64,000 bases of DNA from Lachnospiraceae bacterium JLR.KK008 (GTDB taxonomy: Bacteria > Bacillota > Clostridia > Lachnospirales > Lachnospiraceae): the NCBI GenBank assembly GCA_037015955.1, contig CP143548.1, forward strand, positions 551,501 to 615,500, given 5' to 3'. Each line of letters opens with the position of its first letter. The stretch's first letter is position 1. The position numbers and the translations under genes were made by a program. The notes below the pieces were generated by a model, which saw only the letters and a program-made list of their open reading frames with translations, did not search any database and was not told where the DNA came from. Below, piece by piece: positions 16,234 through 25,576 of this stretch.

Positions 16234-18360
16234 ATGGGATATGTGGAAGTGGAGAGAGACAATCTGTATCTGTGTTTTTGTCTGGAGGCAGGGCAGGAAG
16301 CAAAACTGCTGAAAGCATCGTCGGCCCGGGGGAACTGGCAGCCCGGGGGGATCTGGGGAGACGGGGAGGAAACGGACGCCAGACGGGGACATGATGCGGC
16401 ACGGGTCGTGGAGATCCAGAAAGCCGGGGGGAGACATACTTCCTTCCGGGGAGCGAAAAACTTTTATGATATTCCGCAGACAAAATTGTGTTATGTCGGC
16501 CATGAGATGACGAAGAACAGACTGACGATACGTCAGAGGGGAGAAAGCCTTCTCGTGAGAACAACCTATCATTTTTATGACGGACTGCCGGTCTTTTCCT
16601 GTGAAACCTGTGTTGAAAATGAGGGAGAGGAAGACGTATGGCTGTATGGCGTTACTTCGTTCTGCTATGGCAATGTGACTATGTATGAGGAAGGCACGCA
16701 TGGGTGTAAAGAAGATCTGCAGATCTATTATGCCTGCAATACCTGGTCGGAAGAGTGCCGATGGGTGCACAAAAGTCTGGGGGAATGTGGGGTCATTCCC
16801 TATGGCAATCTCAGTTATGACCGGTTTTTTCTCGGTAATCACAGCGGATTTTCGAGTGGAGAATATCTGCCGATGGGCGCAGTCTACAATCTGAAAGATA
16901 ATGAGAGCATTGTCTGGCAGATAGAAAGCAGCGGGGCGTGGTTTTTTGAGACGGGGGCAGCGCTTCATGACTACAGAGAGTCATTTCTTGACAAAAAATA
17001 TGACCAGTGGGTCTATTTGCTGCTTTCCGGACCGACGATGGAAAGCGGCTATTGGCAGAAGAAACTGGCGCCGGGGGATTCTTTTACTACGGTACCGGCA
17101 GCCGTCGGCTTTTATCACGGCAGGCCGGAGGAAGGTTTGACAGCTCTCACTGCATACCGCAGGAAAAAGAAGAGAGTGGAAGCGCTTCCGGTTATCTTTA
17201 ATGATTACATGAACTGTCTGATGGGAGACTCCACAACGGAACTTCTGCGGCCTTATATTAAAAGGGCGGCGCAGGCAGGCTGCGAGATCTTCGTGGTGGA
17301 CTGTGGCTGGTATGATACAGGAGACTGGCAGTATACGTTTGGCACATTTGAAGAGTGTGAGGAGAGATACCCGGGAGGCCTGTGTGAAGTGATGGATGAG
17401 ATTCGTGCCTGTGGCATGAAACCCGGGTTGTGGCTTGAACTGGAAGCCTTTGGTATTGATAATGAGAGAGCGGACAGCCTGCCGTCTGACTGGATTTTTA
17501 CAATGCATGGGAAGCCGGTTGTGGACAGCGGTCGTTATCATCTGGATTATCGCAATCCACAGGTGCGCAAACATGCTTCCGCTATTGTCAAAAGAGTTGT
17601 CGAAACGTATCGGTTGTCTTACCTGAAGATCGATTATAATCTCTGTCTCTGCTGGGGAACGGACTATGACAGCGATAGTCCGGGAGACGGACTGCTTGCG
17701 CATAACAGAGCTTATTTAAGCTGGCTGGAGCAGGAGATGAAAAAATATCCTCATGTGATATGGGAAAACTGTGGGAGCGGCGGGCTGCGCATGGACTACG
17801 CACTTCTGTCCCGTATGGATATTCAGTCGGTCAGCGATCAGGAGGACTATCGAATCATGGCGATGATTGCCGCCAACTGCGCCAGCGCGGTGCTTCCGGA
17901 GCAGGCCGGTATCTGGGCATATCCGAGAAGGGAAGGAGATATGGATGAGACTGTCATGAATATGGTATCTGCCATGCCTTTCCGTATCTGTCTGGGTGGC
18001 CATCTGGCGGAGCTGTCGGAGGAGAGATTTGCTCTCGTGAGGGAAGCCATCGACTGCTATAAAGAAATACGCAGTGAGATACCGAAGATGACGCCTTGCT
18101 GGCCGCTTGGCCTGCACGCATTTGACTGCGGGTGGCTCTGCTTTGGCTTAAAAGGAGAGACAGGCAGTTATCTCACAGTAATCCGGCGCAATACGGAGAA
18201 AGAGACGATAGTCATACCCATGGAAACGCCTCTTTCCCATGTGAGAATTTTATATCCATCGGCAAGCGAGGCAAAGATCCAGTTGGTCCCGGGTGAAAAT
18301 GACCGGTTCCGGATCACTCTGCCCAGGCAGAACATGGGATGCTTTCTGCGAGTCGACTAA
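16234..18360 (+). CDS. Alpha-galactosidase, glycoside hydrolase family 36
   Basis: A 708-residue retaining alpha-galactosidase. The N-terminal beta domain (1-310) is followed by a TIM barrel. Key motifs: EIFVVDCGWYD (about 351-361), KPGLWLELEAFG, YLKIDYN with nucleophile Asp467, IWENCGSGGLRMDYALLSRMDIQSVSDQEDY with acid/base Asp535. There is no signal peptide, so it acts on imported oligosaccharides in the cytoplasm. The stop overlaps the convergent sensor kinase gene by 4 bp. Together with the GH42 gene and ABC transporter it forms a locus for substrates containing both alpha- and beta-galactose. Confidence 0.93.
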   Translation: MGYVEVERDNLYLCFCLEAGQEAKLLKASSARGNWQPGGIWGDGEETDARRGHDAARVVEIQKAGGRHTSFRGAKNFYDIPQTKLCYVGHEMTKNRLTIRQRGESLLVRTTYHFYDGLPVFSCETCVENEGEEDVWLYGVTSFCYGNVTMYEEGTHGCKEDLQIYYACNTWSEECRWVHKSLGECGVIPYGNLSYDRFFLGNHSGFSSGEYLPMGAVYNLKDNESIVWQIESSGAWFFETGAALHDYRESFLDKKYDQWVYLLLSGPTMESGYWQKKLAPGDSFTTVPAAVGFYHGRPEEGLTALTAYRRKKKRVEALPVIFNDYMNCLMGDSTTELLRPYIKRAAQAGCEIFVVDCGWYDTGDWQYTFGTFEECEERYPGGLCEVMDEIRACGMKPGLWLELEAFGIDNERADSLPSDWIFTMHGKPVVDSGRYHLDYRNPQVRKHASAIVKRVVETYRLSYLKIDYNLCLCWGTDYDSDSPGDGLLAHNRAYLSWLEQEMKKYPHVIWENCGSGGLRMDYALLSRMDIQSVSDQEDYRIMAMIAANCASAVLPEQAGIWAYPRREGDMDETVMNMVSAMPFRICLGGHLAELSEERFALVREAIDCYKEIRSEIPKMTPCWPLGLHAFDCGWLCFGLKGETGSYLTVIRRNTEKETIVIPMETPLSHVRILYPSASEAKIQLVPGENDRFRITLPRQNMGCFLRVD

Positions 18361-20156
18361 TAACATGTTTCGGGCAGAGCGGAATTCTCGAACCAAAAGC
18401 CGGTCTGCCCGGCAGGCAGGATAAGCGTAACAATGGTGCCGTGAGGAGAGCGGGGAACGATCTTAAATTCCTGCTCTTCTTTCAGCAGATAGGAAAGCCG
18501 CCAACGAATGTTGGCGATGCCAATGTGCTGTCCGCGGCTGTATTCACTGGAGGCATCAAACTCTTTGGATTCCTTACAGATCTTTTCGTAGTTATCGAGA
18601 TCGATGCCGACACCATTGTCCTCAACTTCCAGACAAATCTGTGTTTTCTGACGGATCAGACAGATCCGTATCCTGATAAAAGGCATTTCCTGATCGAAAC
18701 TTTCCAGTTCATTTTCCAGAAATCCGTGAATGATGGCATTTTCGACGAGCGGTTGTAAAATATGCTTTGGAATCATCTGTCTGCGGGCATCCGGGTCAAT
18801 ATCCCAGATGATCTTGATCTGTTCTTCGTAGCGGTATTCCTGAATCTTTAAATACTGTTCGGTTACTTTCAGCTCTGTGTCTACCGTATCGAAAACGGAA
18901 GTTTCATTGATGCGCAGGCTGTCTTTCATAATATGAATCAGGGCGTTATTGATAACGACAATGTCTTCGGTACGGTTTTTTCTCGCCAGATAATTGATCG
19001 TATTCATCGTGTTATAGATAAAATGCGGATTGATCTGGGATATGCGCAGGCCATATTCCAGTTTCTGCTCGTTCTGCTGCTTTGCGAGCAGCATTTCCAC
19101 ATGTTTTTTCAGTTCCAGAGACATCTCATTGAAGGCATCGCTCAGCGCTTCGATCTCATCGCCGGTATGGATGTCGACCGGGCTGGCATCCTCATAGGAA
19201 AAATCCCGCATATGTTCGGAGAGCAATTCCAGGGGAGAAACAATATTCTGGATCAGCGGTTTGAGAATGGCGCCGGAGAGCAGCATAATGAAAGCGATGG
19301 ACAGGAGCAGCACGAAAAAAGTCGGCAGAAAAGGAATCAACAGTTCGCTGTATGGTACAAAGGCGATAAATTTCCATCTCGTAATATCGCTGTAATGGGC
19401 GATGAAGATTCCCTTTTGATTATAAAAGATATACTCGTCATAGAAAGAGTTTTTCCGGTCGCCGGCAAGCGTCTCAAACAGATAGTCCTTCTGATCAAAG
19501 GCGTGATCAATCAGTGGATTGTTCTGGTTATCGATCCAGATGTAGTGGTCAAATGTTTTATTGGCGCTGTTCAGAATCTGGTCCAGGTCATCTGCGCGCA
19601 GTGTTACGATCATCTCTCCCGTCAGGTAAGAACTGTCATCCAGCCGCATACTGTAATGAAATGTCCCGTCTGTTTTATCTGGAGCAGAAAAATAACGCAG
19701 ATATTTGAGCTCTTTCAGATTGAGATACCAGGGAGAGTCAAGGATTTCCCGCATTTGGGAATCGCTGATAAAGACTGAATGATAGATACCGCCATCACAG
19801 TTCAGGATAATGCTTTTGATGCCGGAGCCGTTGCCACACAGTTCCATCAGACGGTTTTCGATATGAGCTCTGTTCTGTCTGGTATCTTTGTTTTTCAAAA
19901 GCGACAGGAGCGTATGATCGTTTGGAATCTGACTGCAGGAAGTGATGACATTGGAGGTGTTCAGATCAAGCTGCTGAATGATCTGCCCGGAGATCGTATT
20001 CAAACGGGTGATACTGTCTTTTAAATAGTTGAAGGAGAACAGACCGATCATAGGCAGGGCAGTGACAAGCAGCGTGATTATGACCAGCCTTAATGTACTG
20101 CTGCGCAGTTTCCGGCCGATCTTCCCTCCATTTTGCCTTGACAATATCAGTTTCAT
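18357..20156 (-). CDS. YesM-like sensor histidine kinase
   Basis: 599 residues. A transmembrane helix near the N-terminus (LRLVIITLLVTALPMIGLF), an extracellular sensor domain of about 230 residues, a second membrane helix (LLIPFLPTFFVLLLSIAFIMLLSG), a HAMP linker (SPLELLSEHMRDFSYEDASPV), then a His_kinase domain with phospho-acceptor His in SQINPHFIYNTMNTINYLARK and an ATPase part with ILQPLVENAIIHGF and VEDNGVGID. It matches LytS/YesM-class kinases that control sugar transport. The stop codon overlaps the start of nothing else on its strand; its start overlaps the response-regulator stop by 4 bp. Confidence 0.92.
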   Translation of the reverse strand: MKLILSRQNGGKIGRKLRSSTLRLVIITLLVTALPMIGLFSFNYLKDSITRLNTISGQIIQQLDLNTSNVITSCSQIPNDHTLLSLLKNKDTRQNRAHIENRLMELCGNGSGIKSIILNCDGGIYHSVFISDSQMREILDSPWYLNLKELKYLRYFSAPDKTDGTFHYSMRLDDSSYLTGEMIVTLRADDLDQILNSANKTFDHYIWIDNQNNPLIDHAFDQKDYLFETLAGDRKNSFYDEYIFYNQKGIFIAHYSDITRWKFIAFVPYSELLIPFLPTFFVLLLSIAFIMLLSGAILKPLIQNIVSPLELLSEHMRDFSYEDASPVDIHTGDEIEALSDAFNEMSLELKKHVEMLLAKQQNEQKLEYGLRISQINPHFIYNTMNTINYLARKNRTEDIVVINNALIHIMKDSLRINETSVFDTVDTELKVTEQYLKIQEYRYEEQIKIIWDIDPDARRQMIPKHILQPLVENAIIHGFLENELESFDQEMPFIRIRICLIRQKTQICLEVEDNGVGIDLDNYEKICKESKEFDASSEYSRGQHIGIANIRWRLSYLLKEEQEFKIVPRSPHGTIVTLILPAGQTGFWFENSALPETCY

Positions 20157-21676
20157 GTACGTTCCTTCTTTCTGTAGTCCAACGGTTTTACGCCGATCTG
20201 CTTATAAAACACCTGACTGAAATATTGCGGGGAAGCATATCCGGTCATTTCGGCAACCTCGTATATTTTGGCGTTTGAAGTGCGTAAGATCCGGCATGCT
20301 TTGCGGATACGCAGTTTTGTCAGATAATCCCAGACAGTATCGCCTGTGGCAGTCTTAAATACACGGGAGAGATGCGTGGAGGAAAGACCGATCTCCTCGG
20401 CGATCTCCTGAATCGATAACGATTCTTCACTGAAATGATCCTCAATATATTGGATCGCCCGTTTCACTTCATAGGGCAGGTCGGGATTATGATTTTCGTA
20501 TAGTTCTTTCACTGCCTGTATGATAAATGCTCTGATATGAGCAATGTCAGTCAGATCCGCATCTTCCAGGGAGAGCGGGTTTTCCATTCTCTTTGACAGA
20601 AAGGAAAAACAGACGTTGACAAGGAGGGAAAGCCCGTGATAATTGTGTCCGGCGATCACGGTGTCAAACATCTCTTCGATCAGCTCGATAAGATTTGGCT
20701 GTGCCTTCTCAAAAGCATTTTTGAGATCATCTTCGGTGAGAGCAATCTTTTCATTGTGAATAAAAAGCCGGGGAGAATCAAGAGATTCCCGCAGGCGGCC
20801 ACCAAGAAAATATCTGGCTCGTACCGCCCTCTGTTTCGAAAAAAAGTCTTCGTGTATCCTCTCCAGATCCATGGGAATGTAGCTGTAAAAAGCAGAAAAG
20901 GAGAGCGCGCACTGCCGCCAGAGTTCCTGTACCAGAGAGTCGGAAAAATGCTGCATTTTTTCTAACAGGCTGCTTGTGGAAATATTCTCCGACATTCGCA
21001 GGAGAATGATGATCTTGTTATTGTAGGCGGAAACAGAGCAGTAATTTTCGATTCCCGGATATTGATAGGTCTCCACAAGTGGCATGGCGGTATCGATGAT
21101 CCTGGGAATGGAAAATTTCTGACTGATCAGCAGATCTTCTATCCAGGGGAGAATCATGTCAGGGGCCAGTATGCAGTACAAAAAACTTCCATGAGAAATC
21201 TCTGGAAGGTCTCTGGCAACGGCACAGCTGCTGTCGCTGAAATATTTGCGCAGTTTTTTTTGTAGAAAAGAGTACGACTGGCTGAGAGAAGCCAGATACT
21301 TTTCACGGATCTTATATAGTTTTGCCTGTAAGATAGCAGGTGTGATCTCATTTTTGATCAGATAGTCCTCGACGCCAAGCTGAAAGGCGCTTTTCATATA
21401 ATTGATCTCCGCATAGGCCGTCAGCAGAAGGAACAGCAGCCTGGGGTTTTTCTGTTGTAACTGTTCCACGAGAGTGATCCCGTTCATCCCCGGCATACTG
21501 ATGTCCGTGATGACGAGATCGGCGGGCGCGGACTCAAAGGCGTGTAGTGCCTGTCTGCCGGAGCGTGCAGTTGCACAGATCTCAAAGCCGAGCGCATTCC
21601 AGTCTATCAGTGTTTTTAAGTCTTCGATTGCCAGATATTCGTCATCTACAAGCATAACCTGTATTTTTTTCTGCAT
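20153..21676 (-). CDS. YesN-like AraC-type response regulator
   Basis: 507 residues. An N-terminal receiver domain (VMLVDDEYLAIEDLKTLI, phospho-acceptor Asp58 in LVITDISMPGMNG), a middle region of about 270 residues, and a C-terminal AraC double helix-turn-helix (about 405-505: YIEDHFSEESLSIQEIAEEIGLSSTHLSRVFK and VAEMTGYASPQYFSQVFYKQIG). It is the partner of the adjacent kinase and is divergent from the CUT2 sugar transporter operon, its likely target. Confidence 0.93.
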   Translation of the reverse strand: MQKKIQVMLVDDEYLAIEDLKTLIDWNALGFEICATARSGRQALHAFESAPADLVITDISMPGMNGITLVEQLQQKNPRLLFLLLTAYAEINYMKSAFQLGVEDYLIKNEITPAILQAKLYKIREKYLASLSQSYSFLQKKLRKYFSDSSCAVARDLPEISHGSFLYCILAPDMILPWIEDLLISQKFSIPRIIDTAMPLVETYQYPGIENYCSVSAYNNKIIILLRMSENISTSSLLEKMQHFSDSLVQELWRQCALSFSAFYSYIPMDLERIHEDFFSKQRAVRARYFLGGRLRESLDSPRLFIHNEKIALTEDDLKNAFEKAQPNLIELIEEMFDTVIAGHNYHGLSLLVNVCFSFLSKRMENPLSLEDADLTDIAHIRAFIIQAVKELYENHNPDLPYEVKRAIQYIEDHFSEESLSIQEIAEEIGLSSTHLSRVFKTATGDTVWDYLTKLRIRKACRILRTSNAKIYEVAEMTGYASPQYFSQVFYKQIGVKPLDYRKKERT

Positions 21677-21706
21677 AAGATGTCCCTCCCCGTTGTCGTG
21701 TTTTTT

Positions 21707-21735
21707 ATTTTAGCATACCGGTCTGACGCCGTAAA
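21707..21735 (-). promoter_or_regulatory. Promoter for the response regulator/kinase operon
   Basis: On the minus strand TTTACG (21730-21735), 17-bp spacer, TAAAAT (21707-21712). Confidence 0.55.
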
Positions 21736-21807
21736 CCGAGGGCAAAAGATATGCTCGAAATTCTAACAAAAAAGTGGGATTGTATTATTATTCCGGCTTC
21801 TCTTCTC

Positions 21808-21816
21808 TGTTATACT
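21808..21816 (+). promoter_or_regulatory. Extended -10 promoter for the ABC transporter/GH42 operon
   Basis: TGT-TATACT (21808-21816) is a strong extended -10 element 30 bp before the start codon. No clear -35 box is present at the expected position, which fits a promoter that depends on the AraC-type regulator encoded divergently. Confidence 0.55.
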
Positions 21817-21845
21817 TTGTCAGAGAGAAGGGGGCGAGTCAGAGT

Positions 21846-23348
21846 ATGGAAAAAGAAGCGATACTTACCGTACAGAATATCAGCAAAGATTTCGGGACGG
21901 TTCAGGCTTTAAAAGATGTCAGCATCTCGTTTATGCCGGGAAAGATTCATGGCCTGATCGGAGAAAACGGCTCCGGCAAATCCACGCTGTCCTCCGTGAT
22001 CAGCGGTATTTATCCTGCCAGCGGCGGGAAAATGTTTTTAAATGGCAGGGAATATTGTCCGGCCAGCATTTTAGAGGGAGAGAAAAGCGGGATCTGTATG
22101 ATCGTTCAGGAGATGGGAACGATTGGAGGAATCACAACGGCAGCCAATATCTTTGCCGGCCAGGAAAATCTGTTTTCGAAATTTGGCATAGTGGATAAGA
22201 AAGCGATGACGAGGGCGGCACAGAAAGCTCTGGATGATATTGGGGCTTCGGATATTGATGCCGGCGCCAGCATTGATGAGGAGTCATTTGAGAACAGGAA
22301 GATCGTGGAGATCGCCAGAGCGATGTATCATCCGGTACAGGTCTTAATTGTAGATGAGACGACGACCGCGCTGTCGCAAAAGGGCAGAACGATCATTTAT
22401 GAGATTATGAATAAGCTCCGCGATGAAGGGAAAGTGGTGATCTTTATCTCTCATGATCTGGATGAGCTGACGGAACACTGCGATGTGGTGACGATCCTGC
22501 GTGATGGGGTCTATATCGATACCCTGCAAAAAGAAAATATCATGCCGGATACGATGCGCCGCCTGATGGTCGGCCGTCAGATTGAGGATGACTATTACCG
22601 GAACGATTATGAGGCATTCCGGCCGGGGAAACCGGTGCTTTCGGTCTCAGGACTGTGTCTGGAACAGGCGTTGAAAGATATTTCCTTTCAGCTTCACGAG
22701 GGGGAGATACTGGGGATTGGAGGTCTTACGGATAGCGGGATGCACGATCTTGGAAAACTCGTCTTTGGTATCGGAAGACCGGATGAGGGGGAGGTCGTGT
22801 TCTGTGCGGATGGAGAGCGTGTGAAATCTCCGGGGATAGCGATCCGGCATAAGATGGGGTATGTGTCCAAAAACAGAGACAAGGAATCCGTCTTAAATCA
22901 GTCCGATATACAGGACAATATCTGTTTACCCTCTTATGACAAGATAAAGAAAGGCTGCTTTATCTCTCCGGCCAGCGAAAAAGAACTGGCGACAGAGCAG
23001 AGTAACACACTGCAGATCAAGATGAGTTCTCTGCGGCAGCTCTGCGGACAGCTCTCAGGCGGTAACAAGCAGAAAGTGGCGCTGGCAAAGTGGCTGGGCA
23101 ATGATTCGGATATTCTGATCATGGATTGTCCCACGAGAGGGATCGATGTCGGGGTGAAAGCCGCTATTTATAAACTGATGGATGAGTACAGAAAAAGCGG
23201 CAGATCCATTTTGATGATCTCGGAGGAATTGCCGGAATTGATCGGTATGAGTGACCGGATTCTGATATTAAAAGAGGGAAGACTGGTGAAAGAGTTTACA
23301 CGGGATAAAAAACTGGCTGAGTCGGATGTGATCCGGCACATGATTTAG
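21846..23348 (+). CDS. Sugar ABC transporter ATP-binding protein (CUT2, RbsA/MglA type)
   Basis: 500 residues with two fused nucleotide-binding domains. Domain 1: Walker A GLIGENGSGKST, Walker B VLIVDETTTALS, H-loop FISHDLDEL; its signature segment is SFENRKIVEIARAM, so the usual LSVGQ motif is degenerate. Domain 2: the Walker A region is the non-canonical GIGGLTDSGMHDL, as in RbsA/MglA, with an intact signature LSGGNKQKVALAKWL and Walker B ILIMDCPTRGIDVG. I used ATG 21846 after AGAAGGGGG rather than upstream in-frame starts. It energises the two permease subunits encoded downstream. Confidence 0.93.
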   Translation: MEKEAILTVQNISKDFGTVQALKDVSISFMPGKIHGLIGENGSGKSTLSSVISGIYPASGGKMFLNGREYCPASILEGEKSGICMIVQEMGTIGGITTAANIFAGQENLFSKFGIVDKKAMTRAAQKALDDIGASDIDAGASIDEESFENRKIVEIARAMYHPVQVLIVDETTTALSQKGRTIIYEIMNKLRDEGKVVIFISHDLDELTEHCDVVTILRDGVYIDTLQKENIMPDTMRRLMVGRQIEDDYYRNDYEAFRPGKPVLSVSGLCLEQALKDISFQLHEGEILGIGGLTDSGMHDLGKLVFGIGRPDEGEVVFCADGERVKSPGIAIRHKMGYVSKNRDKESVLNQSDIQDNICLPSYDKIKKGCFISPASEKELATEQSNTLQIKMSSLRQLCGQLSGGNKQKVALAKWLGNDSDILIMDCPTRGIDVGVKAAIYKLMDEYRKSGRSILMISEELPELIGMSDRILILKEGRLVKEFTRDKKLAESDVIRHMI

Positions 23349-23363
23349 AGGAGGCAGAACGAT

Positions 23364-24317
23364 ATGTCCGATTTTGCATTAAATAAAAAAAGAATGCTTC
23401 CGGAAGGAAAGATACGGGAGATCATTCCGTTTATCAGTCTGATACTGGTGATCGTCTTTTTTCAGATCGTAACAGGCGGAACGCTGTTATCCTTCCGGAA
23501 TTTGAAACTGATTCTGAATCAGTCGTTTGTATTGATGGTGGGAAGTGTTGCCAGTTCCTTTATCGTCGCCCAGGGAGACGTGGATTTCTCCATGGGGTCC
23601 ATGGTTGGAATCACAGCGGTATGCGCGGCGTGGGTGTCACAGGTATGTGCGCCTCTGGCGCTGCCGGCGGGAATGCTGATCGGTCTCTTTTTTGGGATCA
23701 TCAATGGCGTTCTGTATGTGAAATGCCGGATTCCCTCATTTGTCGTCACGCTCAGTATGCTGATGATTCTGAGAGGACTCACGGTCTTTATCTCCGGCGG
23801 CGGTTCCGTCAGTGTGCCTTTTGCACTGTATGACTGGGACAGCACGGGATTGAAGCTGTTTATCGTTATCGCAGTTATTCTGGCGGCGACTTTCGCGTTT
23901 AACTATACAAAGATCGGAAAATGGTGCAAGGCGATCGGCTCTGGTGTGACGGCCGCCTATCAGTCCGGAGTACCGGTGAACCGGATGCGCATTTTCGGGT
24001 ATGCACTCTCTGCCGCCATGTGCGGTCTCTGCGGATTTTTCAATATGGTGCGGGCAGGAAGTGCGGCTACCAATACCGGCAATTTTTTTGAGACGGATGT
24101 TCTGATCGCGCTTGTTCTGGGAGGAATGCCATTGTCCGGCGGCTCTACGTCTAAGATCAGGTGCGCGGTGATCGGCAGTCTGACGCTGGCCATACTCGTC
24201 AACGGCTTTGCCTGCTGGAGTATCAATGAGAAATTACAGCAGGGCATCAAGGGCGTAATCTTTCTGATCGCCGTATGGCTTACGTTTGATAAGAAAAATA
24301 CCCAATTAATCAAATAA
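23364..24317 (+). CDS. Sugar ABC transporter permease (CUT2, RbsC family), first
   Basis: 317 residues with 8-10 hydrophobic segments. Family patterns include GSVASSFIVAQGDVDFSMGSMVGITA, KCRIPSFVVTLSMLMILRGLTVFISGG, GSGVTAAYQSGVPVNRMRIFGYALSAAMCGLCGFFNMVRAGSA and the ALVLGGMPLSGGSTSKIRCAVIGSL end motif. RBS AGAGGAGG precedes it. It pairs with the second permease at 25577, making a heterodimeric channel. Confidence 0.92.
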   Translation: MSDFALNKKRMLPEGKIREIIPFISLILVIVFFQIVTGGTLLSFRNLKLILNQSFVLMVGSVASSFIVAQGDVDFSMGSMVGITAVCAAWVSQVCAPLALPAGMLIGLFFGIINGVLYVKCRIPSFVVTLSMLMILRGLTVFISGGGSVSVPFALYDWDSTGLKLFIVIAVILAATFAFNYTKIGKWCKAIGSGVTAAYQSGVPVNRMRIFGYALSAAMCGLCGFFNMVRAGSAATNTGNFFETDVLIALVLGGMPLSGGSTSKIRCAVIGSLTLAILVNGFACWSINEKLQQGIKGVIFLIAVWLTFDKKNTQLIK

Positions 24318-24337
24318 AAAAAGGGAGGTAACAGGGT

Positions 24338-25543
24338 ATGAAGAAAAAAGTGATTTCGTTGTTATTGTGTGCGGCTCTGACTTTGGGACTGCTTGCGGGC
24401 TGTGGAAGCAGCGGCGGAGCTGAGCCGGGGCAGGAAGGACAGCAGAGTGAGGAGCAGGCTGAGACTGCCGGGGAAGAAGCTACCGTGGCGGAGGCGATGG
24501 GAGACAAGCTCCCGGAAAAATTTAAGATCGGTGTCGTCATCTGGTCTACGGTCGATGACCTTGGAAGAGCCAGTGCGGAAATGCTGAACTATGCCTCCGA
24601 TGTACTTGGCTGCGAGATGGTATATAATACGAATATTTCCTCTCCGGAAAGTCAGATTACCGCGACGGAAAACCTGATTGCCGCAGACTGTGACGCTGTT
24701 GCAATCTGCAATTACAGTGATGATATTCTGCCGAAGATCGCAAAGATTTGTGAGGAAAATGAGGTATACTTTACGCTGATCTGGAGGAGCATTGCCGATC
24801 CGGAAGTAAAAGAGATCGTGGAAAGCTGCCCTTATTATCTTGGAAATACCTGTGAGGACGAGGAGAAGATCGGTTACCGCATGGGTAAATCACTGTATGA
24901 CAAAGGCTGCAAGAACATTGCCGTAATCACAATGGAGAAAGGGGATGCGACAGCAGATGCCCGTGACCGTGGTTTTGACAAAGCCTGTGCCGAGTTTGGC
25001 ATGAACCGGATCAGCGAGGTCAGAAACAATACGCTGACCGCGGAGGAGACGACAAAGGCAGTTGAGAACTTTATCGCGTCTTTCCCTGAGCTTGACGGTA
25101 TCTTTGTTATCGGCGGCAGCAATACGATTCTTGAAGGCGTGATCCAGGCGCTGGCGCTCCATGAAAAGACAGGTGAAGTGAAGGTGGCATGTATTGACTT
25201 TGTCTCCGATCTGGACAAATATATTGACGAGGGTGCGATTGATGCTATCTCCGGCGGCCATTTTGTCGATCCGCTGTTCTCCTATATGCTGATGGTGAAT
25301 AAGCTGGCGGGAACGCCGCTCTCTGATACTTGTGAGACCGTGAATCTGAACTTTGTCAACCTGGAATCCGTAGAAGATGCCGTAAATTATTATACTTACG
25401 TGGAAGGCGATACCTTCCCTTACAATGAGGAAGAGATCCGGGCGATGGTCAAATACTTCAACCCGGATATGACGATCGACGAGCTGCGCAGGATCGCAGA
25501 CGCCTACAGTGTCGACGATGTTGTGGAGCGTCACGGAGAATAA
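24338..25543 (+). CDS. Sugar-binding lipoprotein (periplasmic-binding protein type 1 family)
   Basis: 401 residues. A lipoprotein signal peptide (KKKVISLLLCAALTLGLLAGCGSSG, lipobox LAGC) is followed by an acidic, Glu/Gln-rich linker and a two-lobed sugar-binding domain beginning KFKIGVVIWSTVDDLGRASAEML. It captures the substrate outside the membrane and hands it to the permeases. Sequence alone does not give the sugar. Its place beside GH42 and GH36 genes suggests galactosides. Confidence 0.9.
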   Translation: MKKKVISLLLCAALTLGLLAGCGSSGGAEPGQEGQQSEEQAETAGEEATVAEAMGDKLPEKFKIGVVIWSTVDDLGRASAEMLNYASDVLGCEMVYNTNISSPESQITATENLIAADCDAVAICNYSDDILPKIAKICEENEVYFTLIWRSIADPEVKEIVESCPYYLGNTCEDEEKIGYRMGKSLYDKGCKNIAVITMEKGDATADARDRGFDKACAEFGMNRISEVRNNTLTAEETTKAVENFIASFPELDGIFVIGGSNTILEGVIQALALHEKTGEVKVACIDFVSDLDKYIDEGAIDAISGGHFVDPLFSYMLMVNKLAGTPLSDTCETVNLNFVNLESVEDAVNYYTYVEGDTFPYNEEEIRAMVKYFNPDMTIDELRRIADAYSVDDVVERHGE

Positions 25544-25576
25544 AGAGAATTATTACAAGATGAAGGAAGGAATTTT

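Noticed and set aside
18357-18360. Gene fusion or frameshift between the GH36 and sensor kinase genes
   Set aside because: They are convergent genes with both stop codons intact and a 4-bp overlap.
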